Shown: one piece after another, positions 1 to 6,735 of the stretch
Position numbering within the stretch: the first letter of the stretch is position 1
Layout: each line of letters begins with the position of its first letter
Assembly: GCA_041685555.1 (NCBI GenBank)
Contig: JAWLFN010000035.1
Location: forward strand, 1 to 15,801
DNA from: PWQG01 sp041685555
Lineage (GTDB): Bacteria > Pseudomonadota > Gammaproteobacteria > Pseudomonadales > Pseudohongiellaceae
Direction: 5' to 3'
Length of the DNA stretch: 15,801 bases
Made by a program: the position numbers and the translations under genes
Notes under the pieces: model-generated
The model's input: the letters and a program-made list of their open reading frames with translations, nothing else
What the model was told of the DNA's origin: nothing
The model's database searches: none

Positions 1-688
1 GCTCGATCCGCGGCTGTTCCGGCATCGCGGGTATGCCGCTTCACTGGTGGTGGCTTTCATTTTTGGAGCCGGAATCTACGGGTCAACCTATCTGATTCCG
101 TTACTGGTCCAGAATATCCGGGGCTACAGCCCGATCGAATCGGGGTTGCTGTTGATGCCCGCCGGATTCGTACTGGCAGCCGTGTTTCCCTTGTCGGGGC
201 ACCTGGCCGACCGATATCCGGAGTATCGTGTGCTGATCGCCGGATTGTTGTTGTTCGCGCTGTCGTCCTGGCTGCTGGTGCATATTGACCTGCAGACCTC
301 TTTCATCACGCTGGTGTGGTGGATCATTGTCGGTCGGGTCGGGTTGGGGCTGATGCTGCCGGGCCTGAATGCTGGTGCACTGCGTACGCTACCGGACCTG
401 CTGGTTTCCCAAGGCACCGGTGCGCTCAATTTTGTGCGGCAGCTGGGAGGCGCCATCGGTGTCAATCTGCTGGCCCTGTTCCTGCATTATCGTTCGCTAC
501 GGCATGTACCGGAACTGGCCAGGGAGGGGGCAGGCGTCACGGAAGAACAGTTACGGGCGGCGGCGACCATACAGGGGAATATCCCCGGTTATCAGGACAG
601 CTTCCTGTTGGTGGCAGTGATCTGCCTGCTGGCCGTGCTGCCCGCCTTCTGGATCAGGCCGGTGGGGCAGCACGGGCAGGCAGGTTGA
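1..688 (+). CDS. MFS multidrug transporter, DHA2 (EmrB/QacA-like) family, C-terminal part
   Basis: The reading frame is open from the left edge, beginning at base 2 with residues LDPRLFRHRGYAASL, so this is the 3' end of a longer gene and not an ORF starting at the GTG near base 47. The visible ~228 residues hold about six hydrophobic segments, beginning AFIFGAGIYGSTYLIPLLVQ, then SGLLLMPAGFVLAAV, VLIAGLLLFALSSWL, the G-rich WWIIVGRVGLGLMLPGLNAGAL, LNFVRQLGGAIGVNLLALFL and a last one at DSFLLVAVICLLAVLPAFWI. The 'ESGLLLMPAG' and 'RQLGGAIGVNLLA' blocks are typical of the last six helices of 14-helix DHA2 proton-drug antiporters (EmrB type) of the inner membrane. Substrate is unknown. An EmrA-like partner, if any, would be outside the window. 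It converges on the methyltransferase gene with only 8 bases between stop codons. Confidence 0.88.
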   Translation, partial: LDPRLFRHRGYAASLVVAFIFGAGIYGSTYLIPLLVQNIRGYSPIESGLLLMPAGFVLAAVFPLSGHLADRYPEYRVLIAGLLLFALSSWLLVHIDLQTSFITLVWWIIVGRVGLGLMLPGLNAGALRTLPDLLVSQGTGALNFVRQLGGAIGVNLLALFLHYRSLRHVPELAREGAGVTEEQLRAAATIQGNIPGYQDSFLLVAVICLLAVLPAFWIRPVGQHGQAG

Positions 689-696
689 GCTGCGAT

Positions 697-1491
697 TTAC
701 TGCTTGACGAATTTCATCGTCAGTCGGTCGCTCTCCCCGATGGCCAGGTAATGGTGGCGCTGCTCGTCCGGCACATCCCGAACGTTCGGCGGCAGGTTCC
801 AGACGCCACCGGGATGGTCCTTGGTGTCGTCCGGGTTGGCATTGATGTTGCTGCGGGCCACGTAGCGGAAGCCGTTGTCTTCCATGACCTCGATCAGGGT
901 CTGCTCGTGGATGTAGCCGTTGCCGGCTTCGCGTGAGGGATCCATCCGGTGATCGACGATACCCACGATACCACCGGGTCGGAGGGCGGCGTGCCACAGA
1001 CCGAGCATCCGCTCCGGGTTGCTCTGCAGCCAGTTATGGGCGTTGCGGAAATCGAGGATCATGTCCACGCTGCCGTCCGGGGCCAGGGTACCTTCGCCGC
1101 CGATGGTCAGTTCGGCGATTTCGACGTTGTCATAGACAGGATCCGATGCCAGCAGTTCGTCATAGGTCGCATTGAGCTGCTGCATGAATGCACTGGCATT
1201 TTCATCCCGCGGGTAACCGCCAGCGATCAGTTGACCCTCATCGCGCAGGTAGGGCGCCAGGATCGCGGTATACCATCCCGCACCGGGGAAGATTTCCACC
1301 ACGGTATCATCGGGTTCGACACCCATGAACAGCAGAGTCTGGTACGGGTTGCGGTACTCATTACGGGCGGCGTCGGCGGCGCTGCGATGTTCGCCGGAGA
1401 CAGCGTCCCACAATCGGTCATGGTCCTGCGCCAGAGCAGTGCCGTTCAGCGCCAGCCCGAGACCCAATACGGTAACAGCCTTCTTCAACAT
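697..1491 (-). CDS. Exported class I SAM-dependent methyltransferase-like protein (COG4798-type)
   Basis: The 264-residue product starts with a clear Sec signal peptide (MLKKAVTVLGLGLALNGTALA, likely cleaved before QD at residue 22). The mature part has a Rossmann methyltransferase fold: motif I is VVEIFPGAGWYT at about 64-75, an acidic strand DMILDFRNAHNWL follows near 145-155, and a post-I helix and LRPGGIVGIVDHR strand come later. This matches the 'predicted methyltransferase' group of exported proteins found in many Proteobacteria; no substrate is known to me. The ATG at 1491 has GGAG 9-10 bases upstream. Periplasmic location is odd because SAM is cytoplasmic, so the enzyme activity is doubtful. 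Upstream lies the degenerate tRNA-Gly. Confidence 0.8.
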   Translation of the reverse strand: MLKKAVTVLGLGLALNGTALAQDHDRLWDAVSGEHRSAADAARNEYRNPYQTLLFMGVEPDDTVVEIFPGAGWYTAILAPYLRDEGQLIAGGYPRDENASAFMQQLNATYDELLASDPVYDNVEIAELTIGGEGTLAPDGSVDMILDFRNAHNWLQSNPERMLGLWHAALRPGGIVGIVDHRMDPSREAGNGYIHEQTLIEVMEDNGFRYVARSNINANPDDTKDHPGGVWNLPPNVRDVPDEQRHHYLAIGESDRLTMKFVKQ

Positions 1492-1516
1492 GCATTTTCT
1501 CCGTTGTTGACGTGAC

Positions 1517-1582
1517 TGGAGCGGGTGAAGGGCATCGTCACCAGGTTGGGAACCTGAAGCTCTGCTATTGAGCTACACCCGC
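1517..1582 (-). pseudogene. Degenerate tRNA-Gly(CCC), T-arm deleted
   Basis: Read on the minus strand from 1582, the sequence gives a 7-base acceptor arm GCGGGTG that pairs perfectly with CACCCGC, followed by T and an encoded CCA (1520-1517). The D-stem GCTC/GAGC is intact. An anticodon stem-loop TCAGG-TTCCCAA-CCTGG reads CCC (glycine). The 3' half of the T-stem (CCCTT) is present, but the 5' half and most of the T-loop are gone: bacterial tRNA-Gly(CCC) has about 17 bases where 9 remain (GATGCCCTT). The D-loop AATAGCA also lacks the usual GG pair. Total length is 66 with CCA against a normal 74. It sits between the ligase stop and the methyltransferase ribosome binding site. Probably a non-functional remnant. 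Confidence 0.72.
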
Positions 1583-1595
1583 CGTCGGCATCAAA

Positions 1596-2876
1596 TTACT
1601 GTAAACTCCGTGTGCTGTCGAGCAATTCCGGTGCGATCCCGCGGAACCGCCCGGTGATGGGGGTGTAATCCTCGTCGTGCCAGTCGCTGGCCTTGTTCAT
1701 GGCATTGCGCGGCAGTGCCGTACCCAGGATGATGCCCGATGCCGGCGGTGCGTCGGGCAGGGCGCCGTCAAGCCATGACTGGAACTGCCGGCACCACCCT
1801 TCAGGGTGATCGGGAACAGGGTGCAGGGCCAGGAAGAACCGGAGGCTGTCCCGGCCGGCGCGCACGGCTGCGTCCCGCACATCTGGATGCTGGCAGAGTA
1901 CCTGACGGATGTGTTCCAGGTTGATGTTGTAGCCCGCGATCTGCACTACCGGGTCACGTCGACCATGAATGTGGAAGCGTGTTCCGGAATTGAAGGCAAG
2001 GTGATCGTTGAGCTCGTGCCGGGTGTCGTCATCCCGGTCAATCAGCTGATCCGATCCTGCCGGGCTGCCGGACGAGGCGAACCGCCACCATGGCAGCAGT
2101 GACCAGTCCGCGTCGGGATGCTCGCGGCAGCCGATGGCCGCGGTTTCCGTGCTGCCATAGACTTCCAGCAGGCGGATGCCGGAAGACCGGGCTGTCAGCT
2201 CCTGAGCTGTGTCCCGGGGTAACGGGGCGGTGGAACTGATGGCGGTGAAACGGGCCGGCAGCGCCACGTCGTGGTCCAGCATCATCCGCCAGATGTCGGG
2301 TGTTGCCACGGCAATGTCGTGGTCCCGCAGTCGGCCCGCCAGCGTCGCCGGCAGGTGTCGGCCAGGCGAGTATCGTACGGACGGGCACCGCAGCGCGGAC
2401 GGCAGCAGCACTGTCCAGAGGAATCCGTAGATGTGATGTGCCGGCACCAGGCCGACGATGCGTTGGTGATCCGGAAGTCGTTCCGCAAAGTGCCGGGACT
2501 CACGCAAGAGCCTGGTAATCGGGTGTTGATGAAAGGCCGGGGTGCCGGTCGATCCCGATGTAAAGAAACCGATACGCCGGTGATCAGTCCCGAGGCTGCG
2601 CACGGCGGTTTCCACCCACCCGGACAGACTGCGTCGCGCCAGCAGCAGGTCGGAGAGGCCGGTGTGGTCCAGTCCCAGTATGCGGGCAAGGCGGCCCGCC
2701 ATGTCCAGGTAGGGCAGTGATGCCAGTCCCTGCCGGGCCGGTTGCCGCAATGCCTCATCGGCGACGATCGGATTGTCGGCGGTCCGCAGGTGTGGCTGCA
2801 GGCCCAGCTGGCGCAGATGATCGACGATGAAATCGGCGATCATCGCTTCCAGCGCTTCGTGATTGTGCCACCACAC
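1596..2876 (-). CDS. pcl: Compact acyl/aryl-CoA ligase, probable p-coumarate:CoA ligase for PYP chromophore
   Basis: This 426-residue AMP-forming ligase (ANL superfamily) has the P-loop A3 motif FFTSGSTGTP near 104-113, the A5 motif YGSTETA near 240, the hinge GRRD, and the C-terminal LPRNAMNKAS with the expected catalytic lysine (K395). It is much shorter than plant 4-coumarate:CoA ligase (about 540 residues). The ribose-binding TGD motif is not recognisable, and the usual hinge-region IK reads VQ (PVVQIAG), as in compact AMP-ligases of aryl-polyene type. It starts at GTG (2876-2874), 5 bases after the pyp stop, so the pair is surely cotranscribed. From that context, it should make p-coumaroyl-CoA, the donor that esterifies the PYP cysteine. 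The substrate is inferred; the ligase family is clear. An alternative start is the ATG at 2843. Confidence 0.85.
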   Translation of the reverse strand: MWWHNHEALEAMIADFIVDHLRQLGLQPHLRTADNPIVADEALRQPARQGLASLPYLDMAGRLARILGLDHTGLSDLLLARRSLSGWVETAVRSLGTDHRRIGFFTSGSTGTPAFHQHPITRLLRESRHFAERLPDHQRIVGLVPAHHIYGFLWTVLLPSALRCPSVRYSPGRHLPATLAGRLRDHDIAVATPDIWRMMLDHDVALPARFTAISSTAPLPRDTAQELTARSSGIRLLEVYGSTETAAIGCREHPDADWSLLPWWRFASSGSPAGSDQLIDRDDDTRHELNDHLAFNSGTRFHIHGRRDPVVQIAGYNINLEHIRQVLCQHPDVRDAAVRAGRDSLRFFLALHPVPDHPEGWCRQFQSWLDGALPDAPPASGIILGTALPRNAMNKASDWHDEDYTPITGRFRGIAPELLDSTRSLQ

Positions 2877-2881
2877 CGGGG

Positions 2882-3262
2882 TCAGATCCGTTTAACGAAA
2901 ATCCAGTAGCTGTCTCCGGCCAGGGCCGGCTTCATATGTACCTTCACCTTGGTCGGTGTCATCTGGTAGTCGAAGGTGTACTCCAGCATGACGCTGTCTC
3001 CGTCACTGACCACTTTGTCGAAAGCCCCTTTGAATGCCGGTGTGTTGGTGCACGGGGCAACGGTAGTAAAAAAGTTCTGGCCGATCACCTGTCCGGGGTC
3101 GCGTCCGGTGATGGCGCCTTCGGTCTCGTTGTATTTCAGGATCTTGCCGTTGCCATCCAGCTGGATGGCGCCGAACGCCAGCCCATCGATCTCGCTGCTG
3201 CTCATGCGTGACAGCCTGTTATCGATATCGTCCGCGCCGAAATCCAAAACTTCCAGTCCCAT
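2882..3262 (-). CDS. pyp: Photoactive yellow protein (blue-light receptor, PAS domain)
   Basis: The 126-residue product aligns end to end with Halorhodospira halophila PYP (125 residues) as I recall it, with two extra residues at the N-terminus and one deletion near residue 90. The chromophore pocket is complete: the thioester cysteine is C71 (VAPCTNTP; C69 in Halorhodospira), with Y44 and E48 (KYNETEG; Y42 and E46) to hydrogen-bond the phenolate, T52 and R54 (ITGRDP), and M101. The C-terminal block YTFDYQMTPTKVKVHMK is identical to the reference. Blue light isomerises the p-coumaroyl thioester and drives a photocycle; in Halorhodospira this has been linked to negative phototaxis. No output domain is fused, so it is a stand-alone cytoplasmic sensor. 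The ATG has GGAG 10 bases upstream. Confidence 0.97.
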   Translation of the reverse strand: MGLEVLDFGADDIDNRLSRMSSSEIDGLAFGAIQLDGNGKILKYNETEGAITGRDPGQVIGQNFFTTVAPCTNTPAFKGAFDKVVSDGDSVMLEYTFDYQMTPTKVKVHMKPALAGDSYWIFVKRI

Positions 3263-3272
3263 TATCTATTTT

Positions 3273-3330
3273 CTCCGTAATCCGGGCATCCTGCGATGCC
3301 ATGCTTTATTGAAATTGCAACCGGATTACG
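3273..3330 (-). promoter_or_regulatory. Inverted repeat and nested hairpin in the pyp leader
   Basis: Two perfect 10-base arms, CGTAATCCGG (3276-3285) and CCGGATTACG (3321-3330), flank 35 bases. Just inside the pyp-proximal arm is a second hairpin, GCATC-CTGC-GATGC (3286-3299). The proximal arm touches the pyp Shine-Dalgarno GGAG (3273-3276). A TTGCAA hexamer (3315-3320) could be a -35 box, but no good -10 is visible at 16-18 bases. The element may be an operator or an mRNA structure limiting ribosome access; it has no U-tract, so it is not a standard terminator. Confidence 0.4.
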
Positions 3331-3366
3331 ATGGACTGGCCGGGCTGGATTACCCAGTTCCGGGAG

Positions 3367-4404
3367 TCATTCATTGAGCGGCTCTGTATCCCGCCGCTGC
3401 ATCCACTGGACTACCCGGTCTCGCGCTTCGCGCAACTCTTGCGCGTTCATTTCGCCCTGGAGAGTGTTCATGTGCCGCAGCATGCGGCGGTGGCCGTGGC
3501 GGTACGCCAGGTCATACCACATATGGGCTGTGACCAGGTCGCGCTCCACGCCCAGCCCTTCCCGGTAGATTTGTGCCAGGAAGGCCTGCGAGGCAGGGTC
3601 TCCCTGTTCCGCGGCCTTCAGGAACCATTCCCGGGCCTGGTCGAAGTCCCGTTCCACGCCGTTGCCCGACGCATACAACATGCCCAGTTGGGCCTGTGCC
3701 TCGGCCAGGCCAGCATCGGCGGCCTGCTCGAAATAGGATCGGGCCCGAACCGGGTCTGACGGGGTGCTCTGCCCCGCGACATGCATCAGGCCGGCGTTGT
3801 AGAGGGCATCAATGCTGCCATTTTCGGCGGCGCGCTCGAACCAGTGCAGAGCCTGCCCGGGATCAGGAGCCGTGCCCAGTCCATTGATGTACATGACGCC
3901 GAGGTTGTATTGCGCATCGGCATGCTGCTGCTCAGCGGCCAGCTGATACCACTCCATGGCGGTGACGGGATCCTCCGGTCGTCCCTGACCGTAAAAATTC
4001 ATCGTGCCGACAGCATACTGCGCTTCGGCGTCACCCTGTTCAGCGGCCTGCTCATACCAGTAGTAGGCTTCACGATGATCCTGCTGGACGCCATCGCCAT
4101 TGTCATACATTCTGCCGAGTTCATACTGGGCCCGGACCACTCCCTGCTGGGCCGACAGCGCGTACAGCTGATGGGCCCGGTCGGTGTCGCGCTCCGTGCC
4201 GATACCCTGGTGATACATGACGGCAAGGTTGTACTGGGCCAGTGCATGCCCGATCCGCGCGCCTTCGGTGAAGTTTTCCAGCGCCACCGCATGGTTGCCG
4301 TTCTCGTAGGCCTGCATGCCGGTACTGAAATCATAGTCCTGGGCCTGCAGTGGCTGTGACAGAAGAGCGCAATACAGTAGACTGGGGAGTATATGTCGGA
4401 TCAT
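3367..4404 (-). CDS. Secreted SEL1-repeat (TPR-like) protein
   Basis: I choose the ATG at 4404, which starts a signal peptide (MIRHILPSLLYCALLSQPLQA, cut before QDYDF); the in-frame ATG at 4452 would nearly touch the tRNA-Thr gene and add a non-signal extension. The mature protein is built almost entirely of seven or eight 36-residue SEL1 repeats, seen in phrases such as AQYNLAVMYHQGIGTERD, AQYELGRMYDNGDGV, AQYNLGVMYINGLG and AQLGMLYASGNGVERD, with a charged C-terminal helix. Such proteins are periplasmic or outer-membrane scaffolds for protein-protein contacts; no partner is evident. It lies 104 bases upstream of pyp on the same strand, so partial read-through is possible, but no functional link is shown. 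Confidence 0.87.
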   Translation of the reverse strand: MIRHILPSLLYCALLSQPLQAQDYDFSTGMQAYENGNHAVALENFTEGARIGHALAQYNLAVMYHQGIGTERDTDRAHQLYALSAQQGVVRAQYELGRMYDNGDGVQQDHREAYYWYEQAAEQGDAEAQYAVGTMNFYGQGRPEDPVTAMEWYQLAAEQQHADAQYNLGVMYINGLGTAPDPGQALHWFERAAENGSIDALYNAGLMHVAGQSTPSDPVRARSYFEQAADAGLAEAQAQLGMLYASGNGVERDFDQAREWFLKAAEQGDPASQAFLAQIYREGLGVERDLVTAHMWYDLAYRHGHRRMLRHMNTLQGEMNAQELREARDRVVQWMQRRDTEPLNE

Positions 4405-4454
4405 GACCTGGTCCCGTGAAAGGATGGTGGAAACCCATTCTAGCCAAGGCACAA

Positions 4455-4530
<76 letters not shown>

Positions 4531-4576
4531 GAAAATCCGTTGCCGGTTCCGGAGATGGGCCGGAGCCATGCTGAAA

Positions 4577-4653
4577 TGGTCGGAGTGAGAGGATTTGAAC
4601 CTCCGACCCCCGCCTCCCGAAGGCGGTGCTCTACCAGGCTGAGCTACACTCCG
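4577..4653 (-). tRNA. tRNA-Pro(CGG)
   Basis: The minus strand folds as a 77-base tRNA with encoded CCA. The acceptor is CGGAGTG/CACTCCG, with the C1-G72 pair and A discriminator typical of bacterial proline tRNAs. The D-arm is GCTCAGCCTGGTAGAGC. The anticodon stem CCGCC/GGCGG carries loop TTCGGGA (anticodon CGG). The T-arm is GGAGG-TTCAAAT-CCTCT. It reads proline CCG codons and is first in the Pro-Thr transcript. Confidence 0.95.
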
Positions 4654-4671
4654 ATGGGGTCTGAACTGCAT

Positions 4672-4695
4672 CCGGCCGGGGGTGGTCCCGGCCGG
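4672..4695 (-). other. GC-only hairpin in the tRNA leader
   Basis: CCGGCCGGG (4672-4680) and CCCGGCCGG (4687-4695) form a perfect 9-base stem with a 6-base loop. It lies between the putative -10 box and the tRNA-Pro 5' end, so it would be in the 5' leader removed by RNase P. Confidence 0.5.
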
Positions 4696-4700
4696 GGCGC

Positions 4701-4731
4701 ATAATATGTCAGAAATGCGCGCGTTTTCCAA
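4701..4731 (-). promoter_or_regulatory. Putative tRNA operon promoter
   Basis: On the minus strand TATTAT (4706-4701) is a good -10 hexamer, preceded at 19 bases by TTGGAA (4731-4726) as a possible -35. The bases after the -10 are GCGCCCC, a GC-rich discriminator as expected for stringently controlled stable-RNA promoters. The spacer is longer than ideal. Confidence 0.5.
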
Positions 4732-4732
4732 G

Positions 4733-4755
4733 TGCCGAACGAAAAAAAGTCGGCA
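4733..4755 (-). terminator. Possible weak terminator after the sulfotransferase gene
   Basis: Directly after the stop codon the minus strand reads GCGGCTGCCGAC followed by seven Ts (4748-4742). TGCCGA (4755-4750) and TCGGCA (4738-4733) are inverted around the T-run, so the T-run sits in the loop and not after a stem. It may be a poor intrinsic terminator separating the receptor operon from the tRNA genes. Confidence 0.25.
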
Positions 4756-4760
4756 GCCGC

Positions 4761-6728
4761 TTACTGGTAGCCCGTCAGGGCAGGACCGAGCGCTTCCTTC
4801 AGTGGGTCCAGCCAGGGCTCATAGTGCTTCCACTGCTCAAGTCCGCCGGTACTGATCGGCTGCCGTACCTGTTCGGAGCTGGCAGTGCGGACCACCCGGT
4901 CGGTGCGGTGAAAATCCAGGCAGGCCTGCTCGAAGGGCAGTCCGCAAAACTCGAGAATGCGGCGCACCTGTGTCTCCAGATCGTGGACCACATCCTCGTG
5001 TTGCACACGGAGGATATGGCCGGGCAGAACCCGGTCCCAGTGCTCCATCAGCTCGACATAGTCGCGATAGTAGCGCCCCACCTGCTCCAGCCCATAGGTG
5101 AACTCCTGTCCTTCCGCGAATAACTGCTTGAACCCGCTGAAGCAGCAGGCCATGGGATGACGGCGGGCGTCGATGATTTTCGCGTTGGGCAGGATCAGTC
5201 GTATCAGTCCGATGTGCCGGAAGTTATTGGGCATCTTGTCGGTAAAGAACGGAGCCTGCTGTCGATAGATGGCGGTGTCGTCCAGGTACTCCTGACCGAA
5301 TTGTGCCAGCTTACCGGCGGGCAGATCGGTCAGGACGCCCGGGTAGCGTGGCTCGTCATCCACCCGGCGTCGGCCATCCAGACGGTGCGCCAGTGCCATG
5401 ATGTTGGGCAGTTCCAGCGTACCGTCGACCATGGAGTGGGACGCCAGGATCTGTTCGAGCAGCGTGGATCCGGCCCTGGGCAGGCCCACGATGAAGATCG
5501 GGTCGGGAGCGGAATGGCCGGCGCCTTCATATTTTCGGAACAGTTCCGGTATACAGGTTTCCCGCTGCAGATCGAAGTCCCGGGTGGTCCGTTCCATGCT
5601 GTAGCGGGTCTCCTGACGCTTCATTGCGTTGCCACGGCGGTAGTGTTCGAAGGAATCAGCCCAGTCCCGCCGGTCCTCCAGCGCCTTTCCCAGAGCAAAG
5701 CACAGATGATAGCGGTCAACGAGAGACGTGCCTTCGGCGGCTTCCTGTTGCCGCATGACTCCGATTTCCTCATCCGTGAACGTGTAGGTTTTCAGGTTGG
5801 CCAGGCTCCACCATGCATCGCCGAATCGCGGGCGATGATGCGCGGCCTTGTGATAGGCCTCAATCGCTTCCTGTTGACGCCCCACGGTTTTCAGTGCATG
5901 ACCGCGCACGAGGTGAACCTGACTGTTGTCCGGCATCTCCCTCAGTGCCTGGTCATAGATCTCCAGTGCCTTGTCATAGTCACCCACTGACATGCACTGG
6001 TTGGCATACAATGTCTGGAATGCCGGGTTGTCCGGATCCAGGTCGCACAGTTTCTGTGCTTCCTCCAGTGCGCGCTGGTACTTCTGTCGACGTTGCAATA
6101 CATCCACATAATCCACCCGGGCGATGATGAATTCCGGCTCGAATTCGAGCACGCTTTCCAGCAGGAACTCGGCGTCATCCAGGACATGCAGTTTTACCCC
6201 CAGGTTGGCCAGCAGGCGCATGGCTTCCGGGTGATGAGGATGCGTCTGCAGGAAAGCACGACACAGCCGCTCGGCCTTGTACAGCCTGCCCTCGTGCATG
6301 AAGCTGGCCACCGAGACCAGTTCGCGGGGCAGGCCGGACAGGCGCTGGAACTGGGCTCGGGCCCGGTCCGCCTCGGTCTGACGACCGGTCCGTTGATACA
6401 GGCTGGTCAGGGCATTCCAGCTCGCAGCCAGCGCCGGGTTGTGCGTGATGGCTTCTTCGTAGGCACGGATGGCGCTGTCGTCATCGCCGGTCCGCGAAAA
6501 CAGGTGGCCCTCTTCCTGCCACGCACGGCCATAGCCGGGCCGCAGCGCTTTAAGTTGCTGTAGCGTGGAAAGGGCTTCATCGAACTGCTTGAGGTATCGC
6601 AGGGCGACGGCGCGCAGATACAGGGCTTCGTGATCGTCCGGGGCCTGTTCCAGCACCGTGCCCGCGAATCGGGCAGCCGCTGCAGGGTCTCCGCCCTGCA
6701 GGGCCGCCTTGGCTTGCTCTATTGACAC
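4761..6728 (-). CDS. TPR repeat - PAPS sulfotransferase fusion protein
   Basis: The 655-residue protein has two parts. Residues about 1-310 are tandem tetratricopeptide repeats (for example DHEALYLRAVALRYLKQFDEAL, and YDKALEIYDQALREMPDN near 251-268). Residues about 408-650 are a sulfotransferase domain: the 5'-phosphosulfate loop PIFIVGLPRAGSTLLEQIL (410-428, with R418, S421 and T422) and the 3'-phosphate site DARRHPMACCFSGF (520-533, with S531). It should move sulfate from PAPS to an acceptor presented by the TPR domain, probably a protein or peptide, but the acceptor is unknown. No signal peptide is seen. The start lies 7 bases after the TonB receptor stop, so the two form an operon. This architecture is common beside TonB receptors in marine Proteobacteria, to my knowledge without an established role. 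Confidence 0.9.
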   Translation of the reverse strand: MSIEQAKAALQGGDPAAAARFAGTVLEQAPDDHEALYLRAVALRYLKQFDEALSTLQQLKALRPGYGRAWQEEGHLFSRTGDDDSAIRAYEEAITHNPALAASWNALTSLYQRTGRQTEADRARAQFQRLSGLPRELVSVASFMHEGRLYKAERLCRAFLQTHPHHPEAMRLLANLGVKLHVLDDAEFLLESVLEFEPEFIIARVDYVDVLQRRQKYQRALEEAQKLCDLDPDNPAFQTLYANQCMSVGDYDKALEIYDQALREMPDNSQVHLVRGHALKTVGRQQEAIEAYHKAAHHRPRFGDAWWSLANLKTYTFTDEEIGVMRQQEAAEGTSLVDRYHLCFALGKALEDRRDWADSFEHYRRGNAMKRQETRYSMERTTRDFDLQRETCIPELFRKYEGAGHSAPDPIFIVGLPRAGSTLLEQILASHSMVDGTLELPNIMALAHRLDGRRRVDDEPRYPGVLTDLPAGKLAQFGQEYLDDTAIYRQQAPFFTDKMPNNFRHIGLIRLILPNAKIIDARRHPMACCFSGFKQLFAEGQEFTYGLEQVGRYYRDYVELMEHWDRVLPGHILRVQHEDVVHDLETQVRRILEFCGLPFEQACLDFHRTDRVVRTASSEQVRQPISTGGLEQWKHYEPWLDPLKEALGPALTGYQ

Positions 6729-6735
6729 GATCGCG

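Noticed and set aside
949..1515. 188-codon plus-strand frame opposite the methyltransferase gene
   Set aside because: Antisense shadow; the minus-strand protein has a signal peptide, motif I and a good SD.
5157..5990. 277-codon plus-strand frame opposite the sulfotransferase gene
   Set aside because: Shadow of the TPR-sulfotransferase gene; no motif or start signal worth keeping.
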